A stretch of DNA of 34,876 nucleotides from Chloroflexota bacterium (GCA_021787935.1 JAJYLC010000017.1:1-34876); one strand, 5' to 3'; shown: positions 23,454 to 31,259, numbered from the stretch's first letter. A program made the numbers and translations. Notes: generated from the letters alone by a model not told the origin.

Positions 23454-23744
23454 TTGTCTGACATATTGGATGATGAAAAACACCTCGCAGCGCTGGGCAT
23501 TCATATAAGCCATGATATATTCAAGGTCATTAGGTCCAGGTTGATCTGGCCATATGCACTAAAAGAGGTTATAGACCATGCAGAGGCAACAGGCGATAAG
23601 CTGTACTTACCCGGACAGAATAGGTATCTCGCGCGAATGAGGCGCGACAGCGCTACTATTTATGTGGACTACTCAGTTGAGCCAGCAGGCGGTTGCACAA
23701 TCCATACAGCTTACGGACACCAGGTGGAGATTAAAGAGGGCTAA
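23454..23744 (+). CDS. 96-residue protein of unknown function, first gene of the radical SAM cluster
   Basis: Starts at TTG 23454 (no ATG in frame nearby; GAGGG lies about nine bases upstream). The sequence begins MSDILDDEKHLAALGIHISH and continues with a likely helix around FKVIRSRLIWPYALKEVIDHAE. Two short strands follow (KLYLPGQNRYLARMRR, ATIYVDYSV), then EPAGGCTIHTAYGHQVEI. It contains a single cysteine and no signal peptide or membrane span. I do not recognise the family. Its stop shares one base with the start of the zinc-ribbon gene (TAATG), so they are translated together, which supports a common role with the radical SAM enzyme and ligase downstream. Confidence 0.7.
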   Translation: MSDILDDEKHLAALGIHISHDIFKVIRSRLIWPYALKEVIDHAEATGDKLYLPGQNRYLARMRRDSATIYVDYSVEPAGGCTIHTAYGHQVEIKEG

Positions 23745-23932
23745 TGACAGAAGAATGGTACTGTTTTAAATGTAAAGAAAAGATGGTAAAAGCCGAGATA
23801 CCATTCGTATATCTCGAGGTAGAGGACAAGGGCAAAGGAATAAAATGCCCCAAATGTGGCGTCGCATATTTTGATGAGCAGACCGTGCTTGATGTAATAA
23901 TACCTACGCAAGAGTTTATAGACGCGAAGTAA
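23744..23932 (+). CDS. Small zinc-ribbon / redox-type protein
   Basis: A 62-residue protein with two CxxC knuckles: YCFKCKEKM near the N terminus and IKCPKCGVAYFDE in the middle, spaced like a zinc ribbon. The C-terminal segment is a helix (QEFIDAK). It resembles the short proteins that NCBI names DVU_1557 or CLJU_RS11820 family redox proteins, found with radical SAM and CoA ligase genes; that naming is from memory and unverified. The four cysteines could bind Zn or rubredoxin-like Fe. It overlaps the upstream gene by one base and precedes the radical SAM gene by 36 bases. Confidence 0.75.
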   Translation: MTEEWYCFKCKEKMVKAEIPFVYLEVEDKGKGIKCPKCGVAYFDEQTVLDVIIPTQEFIDAK

Positions 23933-23968
23933 TCTACTAACCACATACAGTGGCTACAGGGAAGTAAA

Positions 23969-25366
23969 TTGGCGAAGGACGTAATAGGAGAAACAGAGAG
24001 CCTCTGTCCGGTCTGCTTGCGGAAGATTCCTGCAAAGCGGGTCTGCGAAGACGAGAAAGTCTATCTTGAAAAGACCTGTCCTGACCACGGCGATTACAGG
24101 GTTCTAATCTGGCGACGCGGTGGGAAGCACTTCCTAGATTGGGGTCGGTGTAGCCAACAGGCAGCGTCGCCACGCAAAAGGCTCACTGACACTGATAAGG
24201 GGTGTCCCTATGACTGTGGTCTCTGTCCAACGCACAAAGCAAACACCTGTAGCATGCTAATCGAAGTCACCTCAAGATGCAATCTAAATTGTCCCATCTG
24301 TTTCGCAAGTGCTAACGAGACTGAGGAACATGAGCCTGACCTTAATACGGTCGGGGAAATATATGAAACGGTGTTAGATACAGTCGGCTCTTGTACGGTT
24401 CAACTTAGCGGGGGAGAGCCAACTCTTCGGGACGACCTGCCTGAGATTGTTTCACTGGGAAAGAAAATAGGACTAAGTCACATCTTGGTAAACACCAACG
24501 GAATCAGATTGGCCAAAGACAAAGCTTACCTCTGGAAGTTGAAACAAAGTGGTACTAGTGCTATCTATCTGCAATTCGACGGCGTAACTGACGAGGTATA
24601 CCGTTCTATTCGCGGTGTTAACCTCTTCGACCTGAAGGTACAAGCTATAGAGAATTGCGCTGAAGTTAAGATGGGCGTTATCCTTGTTCCAACTATAGTC
24701 CCCAGGATTAATGACCGCGAACTGGGCGATATTTTTGAGTTTGCCAAGAAGTGGGTGCCAGTGGTAAAAGCAATTCATTTTCAACCTGTTAGCTATTTTG
24801 GACGCTATCCCAAAACGCCTAAAGATGAGGATAGAATTACAATTCCTGACGTGATCGATGCGCTTGTCAGCCAAAGTAACGGACAACTCAGAATAGAAAA
24901 CTTCCCGCCTCACACATGCCAGGATTCGCACTGTGGATTTTCTAGCCTGTTCATTTTGAGGGAAGATGGTGAGTTGTTTGCTGCTACTAAACTTGCCAAT
25001 GAACTGGTTAGTGGCTGGGGCTTTATGTCTGAGGCTGGTGATGTGAAGGCGCGGCGTTTCATGAGCCTGCACTGGCGATTTACGGAGGAAGAGGTAGGGC
25101 AGGCACACGATTCTAATGCCGACTTAGCATCGCAACCGGGTCTCTTGAGACGAGCACTATCCCATAGCTTAGCCGTAACGTGCATGCCTTTCCAAGATGT
25201 CTGGAACATCGATTTACAGAGGTTGCAAGGGTGCTGCGGTCATGTTGCTACCGCGGACAAACGTATAGTGCCGATATGTGCTTTCTACCTCACTAGTGTC
25301 TCCGGGCAACGACTTCATTCCACCCACTGGTTCTCATTACAGAAAGATAGCACAGGATGTCCCTAG
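23969..25366 (+). CDS. Radical SAM enzyme of the COG1964/Tes-TrsS-like type
   Basis: A 465-residue protein begun at TTG 23969 with AGGGAAG upstream. An N-terminal zinc-ribbon-like part (C13, C16, C26, C37) is followed by GCPYDCGLCPTHKANTC (C79, C83, C86, C94), a feature of MJ0619/Tes-like enzymes. Then comes the radical SAM cluster motif CNLNCPIC (C104, C108, C111), and LSGGEPTLRDD for SAM binding. A late segment DVWNIDLQRLQGCCGHVATA with VPICAF matches the C-terminal cysteine region of the same group. Archaeal Tes builds tetraether lipids by joining hydrocarbon chains; TrsS-like proteins have no known reaction. The stop overlaps the ligase start by 10 bases. The substrate is unknown, and lipid, peptide and small-molecule substrates remain possible. 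Confidence 0.88.
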   Translation: MAKDVIGETESLCPVCLRKIPAKRVCEDEKVYLEKTCPDHGDYRVLIWRRGGKHFLDWGRCSQQAASPRKRLTDTDKGCPYDCGLCPTHKANTCSMLIEVTSRCNLNCPICFASANETEEHEPDLNTVGEIYETVLDTVGSCTVQLSGGEPTLRDDLPEIVSLGKKIGLSHILVNTNGIRLAKDKAYLWKLKQSGTSAIYLQFDGVTDEVYRSIRGVNLFDLKVQAIENCAEVKMGVILVPTIVPRINDRELGDIFEFAKKWVPVVKAIHFQPVSYFGRYPKTPKDEDRITIPDVIDALVSQSNGQLRIENFPPHTCQDSHCGFSSLFILREDGELFAATKLANELVSGWGFMSEAGDVKARRFMSLHWRFTEEEVGQAHDSNADLASQPGLLRRALSHSLAVTCMPFQDVWNIDLQRLQGCCGHVATADKRIVPICAFYLTSVSGQRLHSTHWFSLQKDSTGCP

Positions 25367-26763
25367 CAATGGAAACCATTTTTTTGGAGCGATGGCTCCA
25401 CAACCTAATGAGAGAAACGCTCAAAGATGATGGTGAATATCGCCAATTCATAGGTAAGGATAGTTTGGCTGAAATCACAAGCTCCGACGTACAAGATTTT
25501 CAACTTTACAAGCTTAAAAAAATCTTGAACTACGCATATGACAAAAGCCCCTTTTATCATGACTTATTTACTCGAGACAGAGTCAACCCTAATGACATCT
25601 TGTCGCTAGGTGCTCTGGCAACAGTCCCCTTTACTGACCCTTCGTACATTTCCAAGAACCCATATGATTTCTCATGCGTTTCGCTGGGCGAGATTGCCAG
25701 GTCGACTGTCTTCAGCACGTCAGGCACCGCTGGCCCGTGGAAGAAGGTCTTCTGGACCAAAGGCGACCTAGAGACAATAACGGATTTTATGGGAGTGGGC
25801 ATGAAGTCATGCGTTGCGAGTGACGACGTGGTTCTAATAATGCTACGCAGTGGAAGACCAAATAGCTGTGCCGAGTTACTGGCCAAAGGTCTGGAGAAAG
25901 TGGATGCTTTCCCAATAATATCAGACATCTCTTTGGACACTGAGGAGCATATACGAGCCATTAAGGAGCATCGTCCCGATGTGCTGTTTGGCCGCACCGC
26001 CAGCCTCTATCGAATGAGCAAAGAAGCGCGAGAGAAGCACGATTTGACCAGATTGGGGTTGAAGGCAGTCTTCGTTACCTCAGGTTATCTGTCAGAAACG
26101 ATGAGAAAAGAGTTGGAAGACATTTGGGATTGTCCCGTCTTTGTTCACTACGGACTTAACGAGATGGGCATGGCGGTTGCCGTAGAGTGTGAGGCACACC
26201 AAGGCTACCATTATGACCAGGCAGACTTCTTGGTGGAGGTAGTGGACCCACGGACCGGTGCCACACTAGGCAACGATATGAGAGGCGAACTAGTTATTAC
26301 CACTCTCAGTAGAGAGGCGATGCCATTGATTAGATATAGAACGAAGGACATTTCCTGCCTGCTAGGGAGCCCATGCGAGTGCGGATCTTCTACCCTGCAG
26401 AGGATAGGGAAGATCATCAAGAACCTTGGTACGACCGTAAAAATAGGGGAAGATGTAGACATCTTTCCGTCGCTCTTTGATGAGCTACTCTATCCCTGCT
26501 CCAATGTTATCGATTATCGGGTACTTGTTAGCCGGATGGACGATAAGGACATCCTTACTATTAGGGTTGAGGTGAATAGGCTATCTGATGAGGATTGCAG
26601 GACGATAAACGAAGCCATATTAAGAGCTGAACCAATAAAAAGGAGCTTGGAATCGGGGAAAGTGGCTTTGTCGCGGATAGAGTTGGTAAACCAAGGAGAA
26701 TTCGCGAGCTTTATCAGGACTAGAAGACCCATTATAGACGAGCGAACACATTTCCACGGCTAG
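25357..26763 (+). CDS. PaaK-like AMP-forming CoA ligase (possibly DVU_1553-type)
   Basis: A 468-residue adenylate-forming enzyme. The phosphate loop reads VFSTSGTAGPWKKVFWT (about 122-138), a variant of TSGTTGxPK. Later come VTSGYLSE, the YGLNEMGMAVAVEC acyl-adenylate motif and GELVITTLSREAMPLIRYRT, the conserved hinge region of phenylacetate-CoA ligase relatives. The N-terminal LKKILNYAYDKSPFYHDLF segment is the usual PaaK start. It would activate a carboxylic acid as an acyl-AMP and then a thioester. Start: ATG 25357 overlaps the radical SAM stop by 10 bases; ATG 25369 with AGGA upstream is a fair alternative. Association with a radical SAM enzyme and a C_GCAxxG_C_C protein recalls the NCBI DVU_1553 family neighbourhoods, from memory. 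Confidence 0.85.
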   Translation: MSLAMETIFLERWLHNLMRETLKDDGEYRQFIGKDSLAEITSSDVQDFQLYKLKKILNYAYDKSPFYHDLFTRDRVNPNDILSLGALATVPFTDPSYISKNPYDFSCVSLGEIARSTVFSTSGTAGPWKKVFWTKGDLETITDFMGVGMKSCVASDDVVLIMLRSGRPNSCAELLAKGLEKVDAFPIISDISLDTEEHIRAIKEHRPDVLFGRTASLYRMSKEAREKHDLTRLGLKAVFVTSGYLSETMRKELEDIWDCPVFVHYGLNEMGMAVAVECEAHQGYHYDQADFLVEVVDPRTGATLGNDMRGELVITTLSREAMPLIRYRTKDISCLLGSPCECGSSTLQRIGKIIKNLGTTVKIGEDVDIFPSLFDELLYPCSNVIDYRVLVSRMDDKDILTIRVEVNRLSDEDCRTINEAILRAEPIKRSLESGKVALSRIELVNQGEFASFIRTRRPIIDERTHFHG

Positions 26764-26805
26764 GTTTGGTGTTATAAGTTAGAGGCTAGAACTTTCAGGG
26801 TGTTA

Positions 26806-27252
26806 TTAAGCTGGCTGAATCATCACTCCAAGGATCTTTACCGAATCGCTAACAAAATCCGGGCAAACGGTAGTAAATATCTTCTTGTTGCGTGCCTCAG
26901 CAAGACCTTCCGTCGTGCTTAAATCATAGCCAATAAGCTCTTTGCATATGACAGAGCCGTGCAGTGCTTTGAACCTTTGATTGAATTCACGCACGAGTTC
27001 ATACGTCCTGTCCAGACTTTGGCGTGGGTTATCGTCCCGCATTTTCTGAGCTAATCCCAGCACCATATAACCGCCCGTTACCGCTCCGCATATTCCACCC
27101 ATACGTCCCATACCACCGCCAAAGCCTTGAGCCAATTTCAGAGCTAGTCTCCGTTCGAGCCCGAACTCCTCACAATAGGCAATCAACACTGCCTGAGCAC
27201 AATTCATTCGTCCAGCAGACATGAGTGCATGGGCATCGCTTGCTCTATCCAT
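26806..27252 (-). CDS. C_GCAxxG_C_C family protein
   Basis: A 148-residue protein with the family's spaced cysteines: C18 in GRMNCAQAVL, C55 in GGICGAVTGGYMVLGL, C103 in VICKELIG and C130 in TTVCPDF, plus C27. GFGGGMGRMGG precedes the central motif, as is usual. The family is thought to bind a redox cofactor or metal and is frequently located near redox enzymes; no reaction is established. Here it is convergent with the CoA ligase, 42 bases away, so it is not in the same transcript, but the same proteins are neighbours in other anaerobes (from memory). No good ribosome site is visible before ATG 27252; ATG 27222 is another option. Confidence 0.85.
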   Translation of the reverse strand: MDRASDAHALMSAGRMNCAQAVLIAYCEEFGLERRLALKLAQGFGGGMGRMGGICGAVTGGYMVLGLAQKMRDDNPRQSLDRTYELVREFNQRFKALHGSVICKELIGYDLSTTEGLAEARNKKIFTTVCPDFVSDSVKILGVMIQPA

Positions 27253-27652
27253 ATATCATCAATGATATCGTCAAGATAACAAAATGTAAACTGATTAGAA
27301 ACAAAGTGGGGGCACAAGTTGAGAGCCAAATATCTTGGCGACCGCGAACGCATTCAGAAGCAGCTAAGATTGCTCGAATGTCCACTTGGATTTACATCGA
27401 CAGAGCGTATCCTTTTCCCTCAACATAGCTATACCTACAGCGGAACTGTGATGCCGATGTTCGTGCAAAGGTAACATCAAAGTAAATAGTTACCTTAATT
27501 GCACATTGTAGTTGTTGGAAGTAATCCACACCGATTGAGTTTTTTATTCTGATGTGCTTTAAACAACAGCGGTTTGCTGTCAATATTTGCGGGTATTACA
27601 ATAACAGCCAGAAAAACCCGCCGACAATTGTCAATAGGATTGCGTAGCTAGC
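27253..27652. other. 400-base intergenic region with no recognisable gene
   Basis: This AT-rich stretch separates the C_GCAxxG_C_C gene from the recombinase remnant. I see no family motif in either strand. It plausibly contains the decayed middle of the recombinase or its element, but no frame confirms that. Confidence 0.45.
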
Positions 27653-27997
27653 ATGAAGGTGTGTTTAGATAACTCGGTGATCGGGCGTCTCATGGATATC
27701 AAGATGGGTATCGATCTGAAGAGCCTTCTTCAAGAGGCTAATATCACTGAAAGTAGGGCTTTCCTTCGGTCATTTATCAAGCGAATCGAAATAAATAACA
27801 GGCAAGCTGTAATTCATTACAATCTGCCTGTACCTCTCTATCGGGGCGAGAATAAATTGTACTGGAACGAAAAGCAATCGGCAGGGGTTCTGCCTACCGT
27901 ACGTTATGGTGGAGATAGGGGGATTCGAACCCCCGACCTCTGCGATGCGAACGCAGCGCTCTCCCAGTTGAGCTATATCCCCCTATTTATCTCTTAA
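27653..27997 (+). pseudogene. C-terminal remnant of a large serine recombinase, running into tRNA-Ala
   Basis: The open frame has 114 codons, whereas large serine recombinases have about 450-550 residues. From about residue 25 the sequence LKSLLQEANITESRAFLRSF, then IKRIEINNRQAVIHYNLPVP, matches the conserved tail of these enzymes (the SFxRSFVKxIE...Y-x-LP-P pattern). The catalytic N-terminal domain and recombinase domain are missing. The first 25 codons do not fit the family, so the break is near 27720. From 27907 on the frame is simply the antisense of tRNA-Ala(CGC), which the recombinase frame reads through. This looks like the residue of an element that inserted at the tRNA 3' end and was mostly deleted. 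Confidence 0.7.
27907..27982 (-). tRNA. tRNA-Ala (anticodon CGC), CCA encoded
   Basis: On the minus strand the acceptor stem GGGGATA pairs with TATCTCC (one G-T pair), followed by discriminator A and encoded CCA (27909-27907). The D stem is GCTC/GAGC, the anticodon stem CTGCG/CGCAG encloses the loop TTCGCAT with anticodon CGC, and the T arm is GGGGG-TTCGAAT-CCCCC. Length is 73 plus CCA. CGC reads the alanine codon GCG. A promoter with perfect TTGACA lies upstream (28044-28072). The cloverleaf is complete, so the gene should work despite the recombinase scar at its 3' end. Confidence 0.95.
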
Positions 27998-28043
27998 GTA
28001 AAAATGAAGCTAGAATCGATGTGCCTGATTCTCAGCATAATTG

Positions 28044-28072
28044 AGGATAGCAAAAGCGGGTTGCACTGTCAA
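28044..28072 (-). promoter_or_regulatory. Candidate promoter of tRNA-Ala(CGC)
   Basis: On the minus strand TTGACA (28072-28067), exactly 17 bases, then TATCCT (28049-28044). Transcription would begin near 28037, about 55 bases before the mature tRNA. A perfect -35 with correct spacing makes this one of the better promoter matches in the window. Confidence 0.5.
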
Positions 28073-28138
28073 GGTAAAAGTGGAGGAGAAGGTTTTAGGG
28101 TGGTCACCATTGTAGAGTGAATTGTAAAAGGTAGAACT

Positions 28139-28193
28139 GTTCGTGGTGAGCCCTTCGTCAAGCTCGGGACAGGCCTGTCGAACTATGAACGGG
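28139..28193. repeat. GTTCGTGG-type intergenic repeat, copy A
   Basis: Begins GTTCGTGGTGAGCCCTTCGT, contains ACAGGCCTGT and ends CTATGAACGGG, so its ends are roughly inverted. The reverse complement of 31361-31420 begins GTTCGTGGAGAGCCCTTCAT, matching at 18 of the first 20 positions. It lies just after the stop of the zincin gene. Such elements are common, short, non-coding palindromic repeats in bacterial chromosomes. Confidence 0.65.
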
Positions 28194-28209
28194 TTGGTCT
28201 TGCGTACCT

Positions 28210-28653
28210 CTACTTTTCGTTCTCCAGAGTGCTCAGCCTGTGGTCGTCTATGCCAAAGTGATGGGCTATCTCATGACGCACCACTTTACCCACCTCTTCC
28301 TCAACCTCCCGCCATGAGTGGCAGCGGGCTTCGATGGGCTTGCGGAAGATGGTTATCTTGTCTGGCAGCACCATGCCGTAGCCGGGGCCCCGGTGTAAAT
28401 GGGGCACACCCTCGTAGAGGCCAAGCAGGGAGAACCGGCTCCGCACATTGTTTCGGCCAAGTTGGGCCGGACTGGGCCAGTCCTCCACAACTACATCTAC
28501 GTTCTCCAGCCTCTCCTTAAACTCCGCTGGCAGCTCATCCAACGCCTTCATGACCAGATTGTAGAACTTCTCTCTTTGCGCTGCCGTGCGCTCCTGATCA
28601 TAGTGGATTCTACGTCTGGCCGGCTTTTCTTCCGGGTTGGGCTCTTCGGACAT
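28210..28653 (-). CDS. Minimal zincin metallopeptidase-fold protein (zincin_1-like)
   Basis: A 147-residue protein. Near the C terminus is VVRHEIAHHFGIDDHRL, which contains the HExxH zincin motif and a third ligand candidate (His or Asp) after the glycine, as in the single-domain 'metallopeptidase family protein' group. The first 40 residues are charged (PEEKPARRRIHYDQER). The middle (KITIFRKPIEARC, EVEEEVGKVVRHE) fits the family order. Proteolytic activity has rarely been shown for this family, so the fold is safer than a function. Its ATG shares a base with the phosphodiesterase stop (TAATG at 28655-28651), so they are coupled. Confidence 0.85.
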   Translation of the reverse strand: MSEEPNPEEKPARRRIHYDQERTAAQREKFYNLVMKALDELPAEFKERLENVDVVVEDWPSPAQLGRNNVRSRFSLLGLYEGVPHLHRGPGYGMVLPDKITIFRKPIEARCHSWREVEEEVGKVVRHEIAHHFGIDDHRLSTLENEK

Positions 28654-29177
28654 TAGCGTTTCGCCTCTGACACCGGATTCACTTGAAGCGGCACAATGCG
28701 CGCTTCTGCCTTGCCCGATTCAAGAGTGAGAAGAGCTACTGTGCCCAGCCTGAGCTGATAGTGCGGAAAAGTAGCGCTCCCCGGATTAACCAGGAGTGAC
28801 CCTCCCACTTTTTGTACCACATCCCTGTGAGTGTGGCCGAATACAACTACATCGGGCGCTTTATCCAGGTTATGCTTTTCCGGGTGCTCAATCAGGTCCC
28901 GGGCGAAATACTGCGATGAGTGGATAACATAAACGTTGAGGCCTTCTAAGGTCAGATTTTGTACCTCGTTCATGCGCTTATCTCGTATCGGGTAGTCGTC
29001 GTCGCCCCGGGCTGCCAGAACAGGCGCTATGTCTGCCAACTCTTCCAAAACTGAATCTATGAAGATATCGCCAGCGTGTAGAATTAGGTCTACGCCTTTG
29101 AATACTTCTCTTACCTGTGGAGGAATGCCCTTTGCTATCTCAGGTATATGAGTGTCTGATATCAAGCCAATAAGCAT
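28653..29177 (-). CDS. YfcE/MJ0936-type metallophosphodiesterase
   Basis: A 174-residue calcineurin-like phosphoesterase. The metal-binding motifs appear in order: GLISDTHIPE (residues 4-13), ILHAGDIF (about 32-39), ARGDDD (in place of the usual GNCD/GNHD), VIHSS and FGHTHRDVV (about 113-121), followed by NPGSATFP. Such enzymes hydrolyse phosphodiesters using two metal ions, generally Mn. The natural substrate is unknown. The usual Asn of the GNxD motif is replaced by Asp (RGDDD), which is seen in some relatives. It lies 17 bases after the PPOX-fold gene and is coupled to the zincin gene. Confidence 0.88.
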   Translation of the reverse strand: MLIGLISDTHIPEIAKGIPPQVREVFKGVDLILHAGDIFIDSVLEELADIAPVLAARGDDDYPIRDKRMNEVQNLTLEGLNVYVIHSSQYFARDLIEHPEKHNLDKAPDVVVFGHTHRDVVQKVGGSLLVNPGSATFPHYQLRLGTVALLTLESGKAEARIVPLQVNPVSEAKR

Positions 29178-29194
29178 TATATTGACTCTGTGGG

Positions 29195-29590
29195 TTAACT
29201 TATCTTTGTGCCGAATCCGGGCACACCCAGGTCGTAAATCTCATCGACCTTGACCTTGATTAGAGCTTGAGGCGGGGGCGCGCCCATCTTTTTCATGTTC
29301 TCGACGCTTTTTTCGAACAGCGGCCCTGAGGTGAGTACCTCGGCCCTGCCCTGAAAGCGCAGGCTCTTCATCTGGGCTCTGTCGCAGACTACGATGCATA
29401 CTTTGGGATTCTTCTTAAGGTTCTCGTAGGTTTGCTTTCCTGCCGACTCGGCGAAGATGATATGTTCTTCATCCAGCACCCTGGTGCTGCCCTTGGGGGC
29501 TATATTCGGCATGCCATCCGGGCTGGCGGTACCTATGAATGCCTGCTGCTCTTTTACCAGTGCCTTCATCTCTTCGGTTATCTTTGCCAC
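29195..29590 (-). CDS. Pyridoxamine 5'-phosphate oxidase-fold flavoprotein
   Basis: A 131-residue split-barrel protein begun at GTG 29590 with AGGAGG four bases upstream. FIGTASPDGMPNIAPKGS (about 18-35) and KQTYENLKKNPKVCIVVCD (about 52-70) are typical of the PPOX-like FMN/F420-binding family, followed by FQGRAEVL. The true PdxH signature is absent, so it is not expected to make pyridoxal phosphate. Members reduce or bind flavins, F420 or haem. It is the first of three coupled minus-strand genes, divergent from purF. Confidence 0.85.
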   Translation of the reverse strand: MAKITEEMKALVKEQQAFIGTASPDGMPNIAPKGSTRVLDEEHIIFAESAGKQTYENLKKNPKVCIVVCDRAQMKSLRFQGRAEVLTSGPLFEKSVENMKKMGAPPPQALIKVKVDEIYDLGVPGFGTKIS

Positions 29591-29742
29591 TTTCCCTCCT
29601 TAAAGATTCAGGATTACTGAGCAGTGACACAATAGAAAAGTAGCTGTGAAACCTTGTTCTACGCAACCATCCGCTGCTTGAATTTTAGCGTTGCCGCCAA
29701 CCAGTGTCAACGCGTGTATGAGGCATCTCTCTTGTGGTAAGA

Positions 29743-29771
29743 TTGATTCTTGTATTTCTTGGTACTATAAT
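29743..29771 (+). promoter_or_regulatory. Promoter of purF (TTGATT-17-TATAAT)
   Basis: TTGATT (29743-29748), a 17-base spacer and a perfect TATAAT (29766-29771). Initiation near 29778 gives a leader of only about 12 bases before ATG 29790. It lies downstream of the earlier in-frame TTG at 29691, so it argues against that longer start. Confidence 0.6.
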
Positions 29772-29789
29772 CAATGTGTGAGAGCGGGT

Positions 29790-31259
29790 ATGGAACAGCT
29801 TCCTGTGCCAACAGGGGCTAGTTTACACGAGTCTTGCGGCATCTTCGGAGTATACGCTCCGGGAGAAGAAGTAGCGAGGCTCGCATTTTTTGGCCTCTTT
29901 GCCCTGCAGCATCGCGGGCAGGAGAGCTCCGGCATAGCCACATCCGATGGAGTCAAAATACGCCTGCACGCAGCTATGGGCCTGGTAGCCCAGGTATTCA
30001 CTGAGGCGATCTTGGACCAGCTGCGGGGCGCTATAGCTATCGGACACAACAGATATTCCACGACGGGGTCAAGCCGTAAGTTCAATGCGCAGCCGATATT
30101 GGTACCCAGCCCTTCCGGCGAGATAGCGCTGGCGCACAACGGGAACATCATAAACGCAGAGTATCTGCGTAAAGAGCTGGAGGGAAAGGGCTATGCTTTC
30201 TCCACTACTACTGACTCTGAGGTTATAGCACATCTCATAGCTTCAGCTCCCAGAGAGAACCTGGTGCAGAAGATAAAATATGCCATGAGCAGGCTGGAGG
30301 GCGCGTATAGCTTGGTGATCTTGGCCAAGGACAAGCTGATAGGTGTACGTGATCCTATGGGGGTTCGGCCTCTGTGCTTGGGTTCCCTCAATGGGAATGG
30401 GTGGACAATAGCATCGGAGACATGCGCTTTGGACCACTTGGGGGCTGAGTTCCTCCGCGAGGTTGAGCCGGGCGAGGTGGTTGTCGTCGATAGTAACGGG
30501 GTCTCCAGCTTCAAGGGAGAGACTGACGACAAGAAGGCTCTCTGCGTCTTCGAGTATATCTACTTTGCACGTCCCGACAGTGTTATCAAAGGGCGCCGCA
30601 TATATCAGGCACGCTGGGCTATGGGCAAGCAACTCGCTCGTGAATATCCCCTAGCTGCAGACCTGGTCATCGGTGTACCCGACTCGGCGACTGCCGCTGG
30701 CATCGGTTACTCGGTAGCCTCGGGGATTCCCTTCACCGAGGCTCTGCTTAAGAACCGCTACGTGGGCCGTACCTTTATTGAGCCGGAACAAAGGTTGCGG
30801 GAGCTCGGGGTTAAGCTCAAGTTCAATCCCATGCCTGATGTAATCTCGGGGAAGCGGCTGGTTGTGGTAGACGACAGCATAGTTCGCGGCACCACTACCC
30901 CACAGGTCGTCAACCTGCTGCGTCGGGCAGGGGCAGCCGAGGTACACATGTGCATATGTGCTCCACCGATTCGTTACCCTTGCTTCTTCGGCGTGGACAT
31001 GGCTACCAGGCGAGAGCTTATCGCAGCTCGAAATACTGTTCCTGAGATCGCCAGGGCCATCGGGGCCGATTCTGTGGGCTATCTCAGCATAGATGGACTC
31101 ATCAGGGCAGTAGATTTACCCAGGGAGGATTTCTGCCTTGCTTGCTTCACCGGCGACTATCCGGTGCCTGTGCAACTTGAGATGGATAAGCTGGCATTGG
31201 AGACCGCCCGTAATCCGTCCCCGAATAAGGATTTCTGCGAGAGGCTGGAGGGGAAATAA
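29790..31259 (+). CDS. purF: Amidophosphoribosyltransferase, first step of purine synthesis
   Basis: A 489-residue enzyme that makes 5-phosphoribosylamine from PRPP and glutamine in the cytoplasm. The glutaminase nucleophile is C16 in ESCGIFGVYAPG, so a 15-residue propeptide would be removed, as in Bacillus PurF. Later come LQHRGQESSGIATSDG, HNRYSTTGSS and the PRPP loop VVVDDSIVRGTTT. Cysteines in LCVFEYIYFARPDS and CLACFTGDYP match the ligands of the structural 4Fe-4S cluster in the Bacillus-type enzyme. ATG 29790 is preferred over TTG 29691 because the strong promoter lies between them and the propeptide then has normal length. It begins a purF-purM-purH run. Confidence 0.95.
   Translation: MEQLPVPTGASLHESCGIFGVYAPGEEVARLAFFGLFALQHRGQESSGIATSDGVKIRLHAAMGLVAQVFTEAILDQLRGAIAIGHNRYSTTGSSRKFNAQPILVPSPSGEIALAHNGNIINAEYLRKELEGKGYAFSTTTDSEVIAHLIASAPRENLVQKIKYAMSRLEGAYSLVILAKDKLIGVRDPMGVRPLCLGSLNGNGWTIASETCALDHLGAEFLREVEPGEVVVVDSNGVSSFKGETDDKKALCVFEYIYFARPDSVIKGRRIYQARWAMGKQLAREYPLAADLVIGVPDSATAAGIGYSVASGIPFTEALLKNRYVGRTFIEPEQRLRELGVKLKFNPMPDVISGKRLVVVDDSIVRGTTTPQVVNLLRRAGAAEVHMCICAPPIRYPCFFGVDMATRRELIAARNTVPEIARAIGADSVGYLSIDGLIRAVDLPREDFCLACFTGDYPVPVQLEMDKLALETARNPSPNKDFCERLEGK

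Noticed and set aside
29691-29789. Longer purF start at TTG 29691
   Set aside because: It would add 33 residues unlike any PurF and lies upstream of a strong promoter at 29743-29771.
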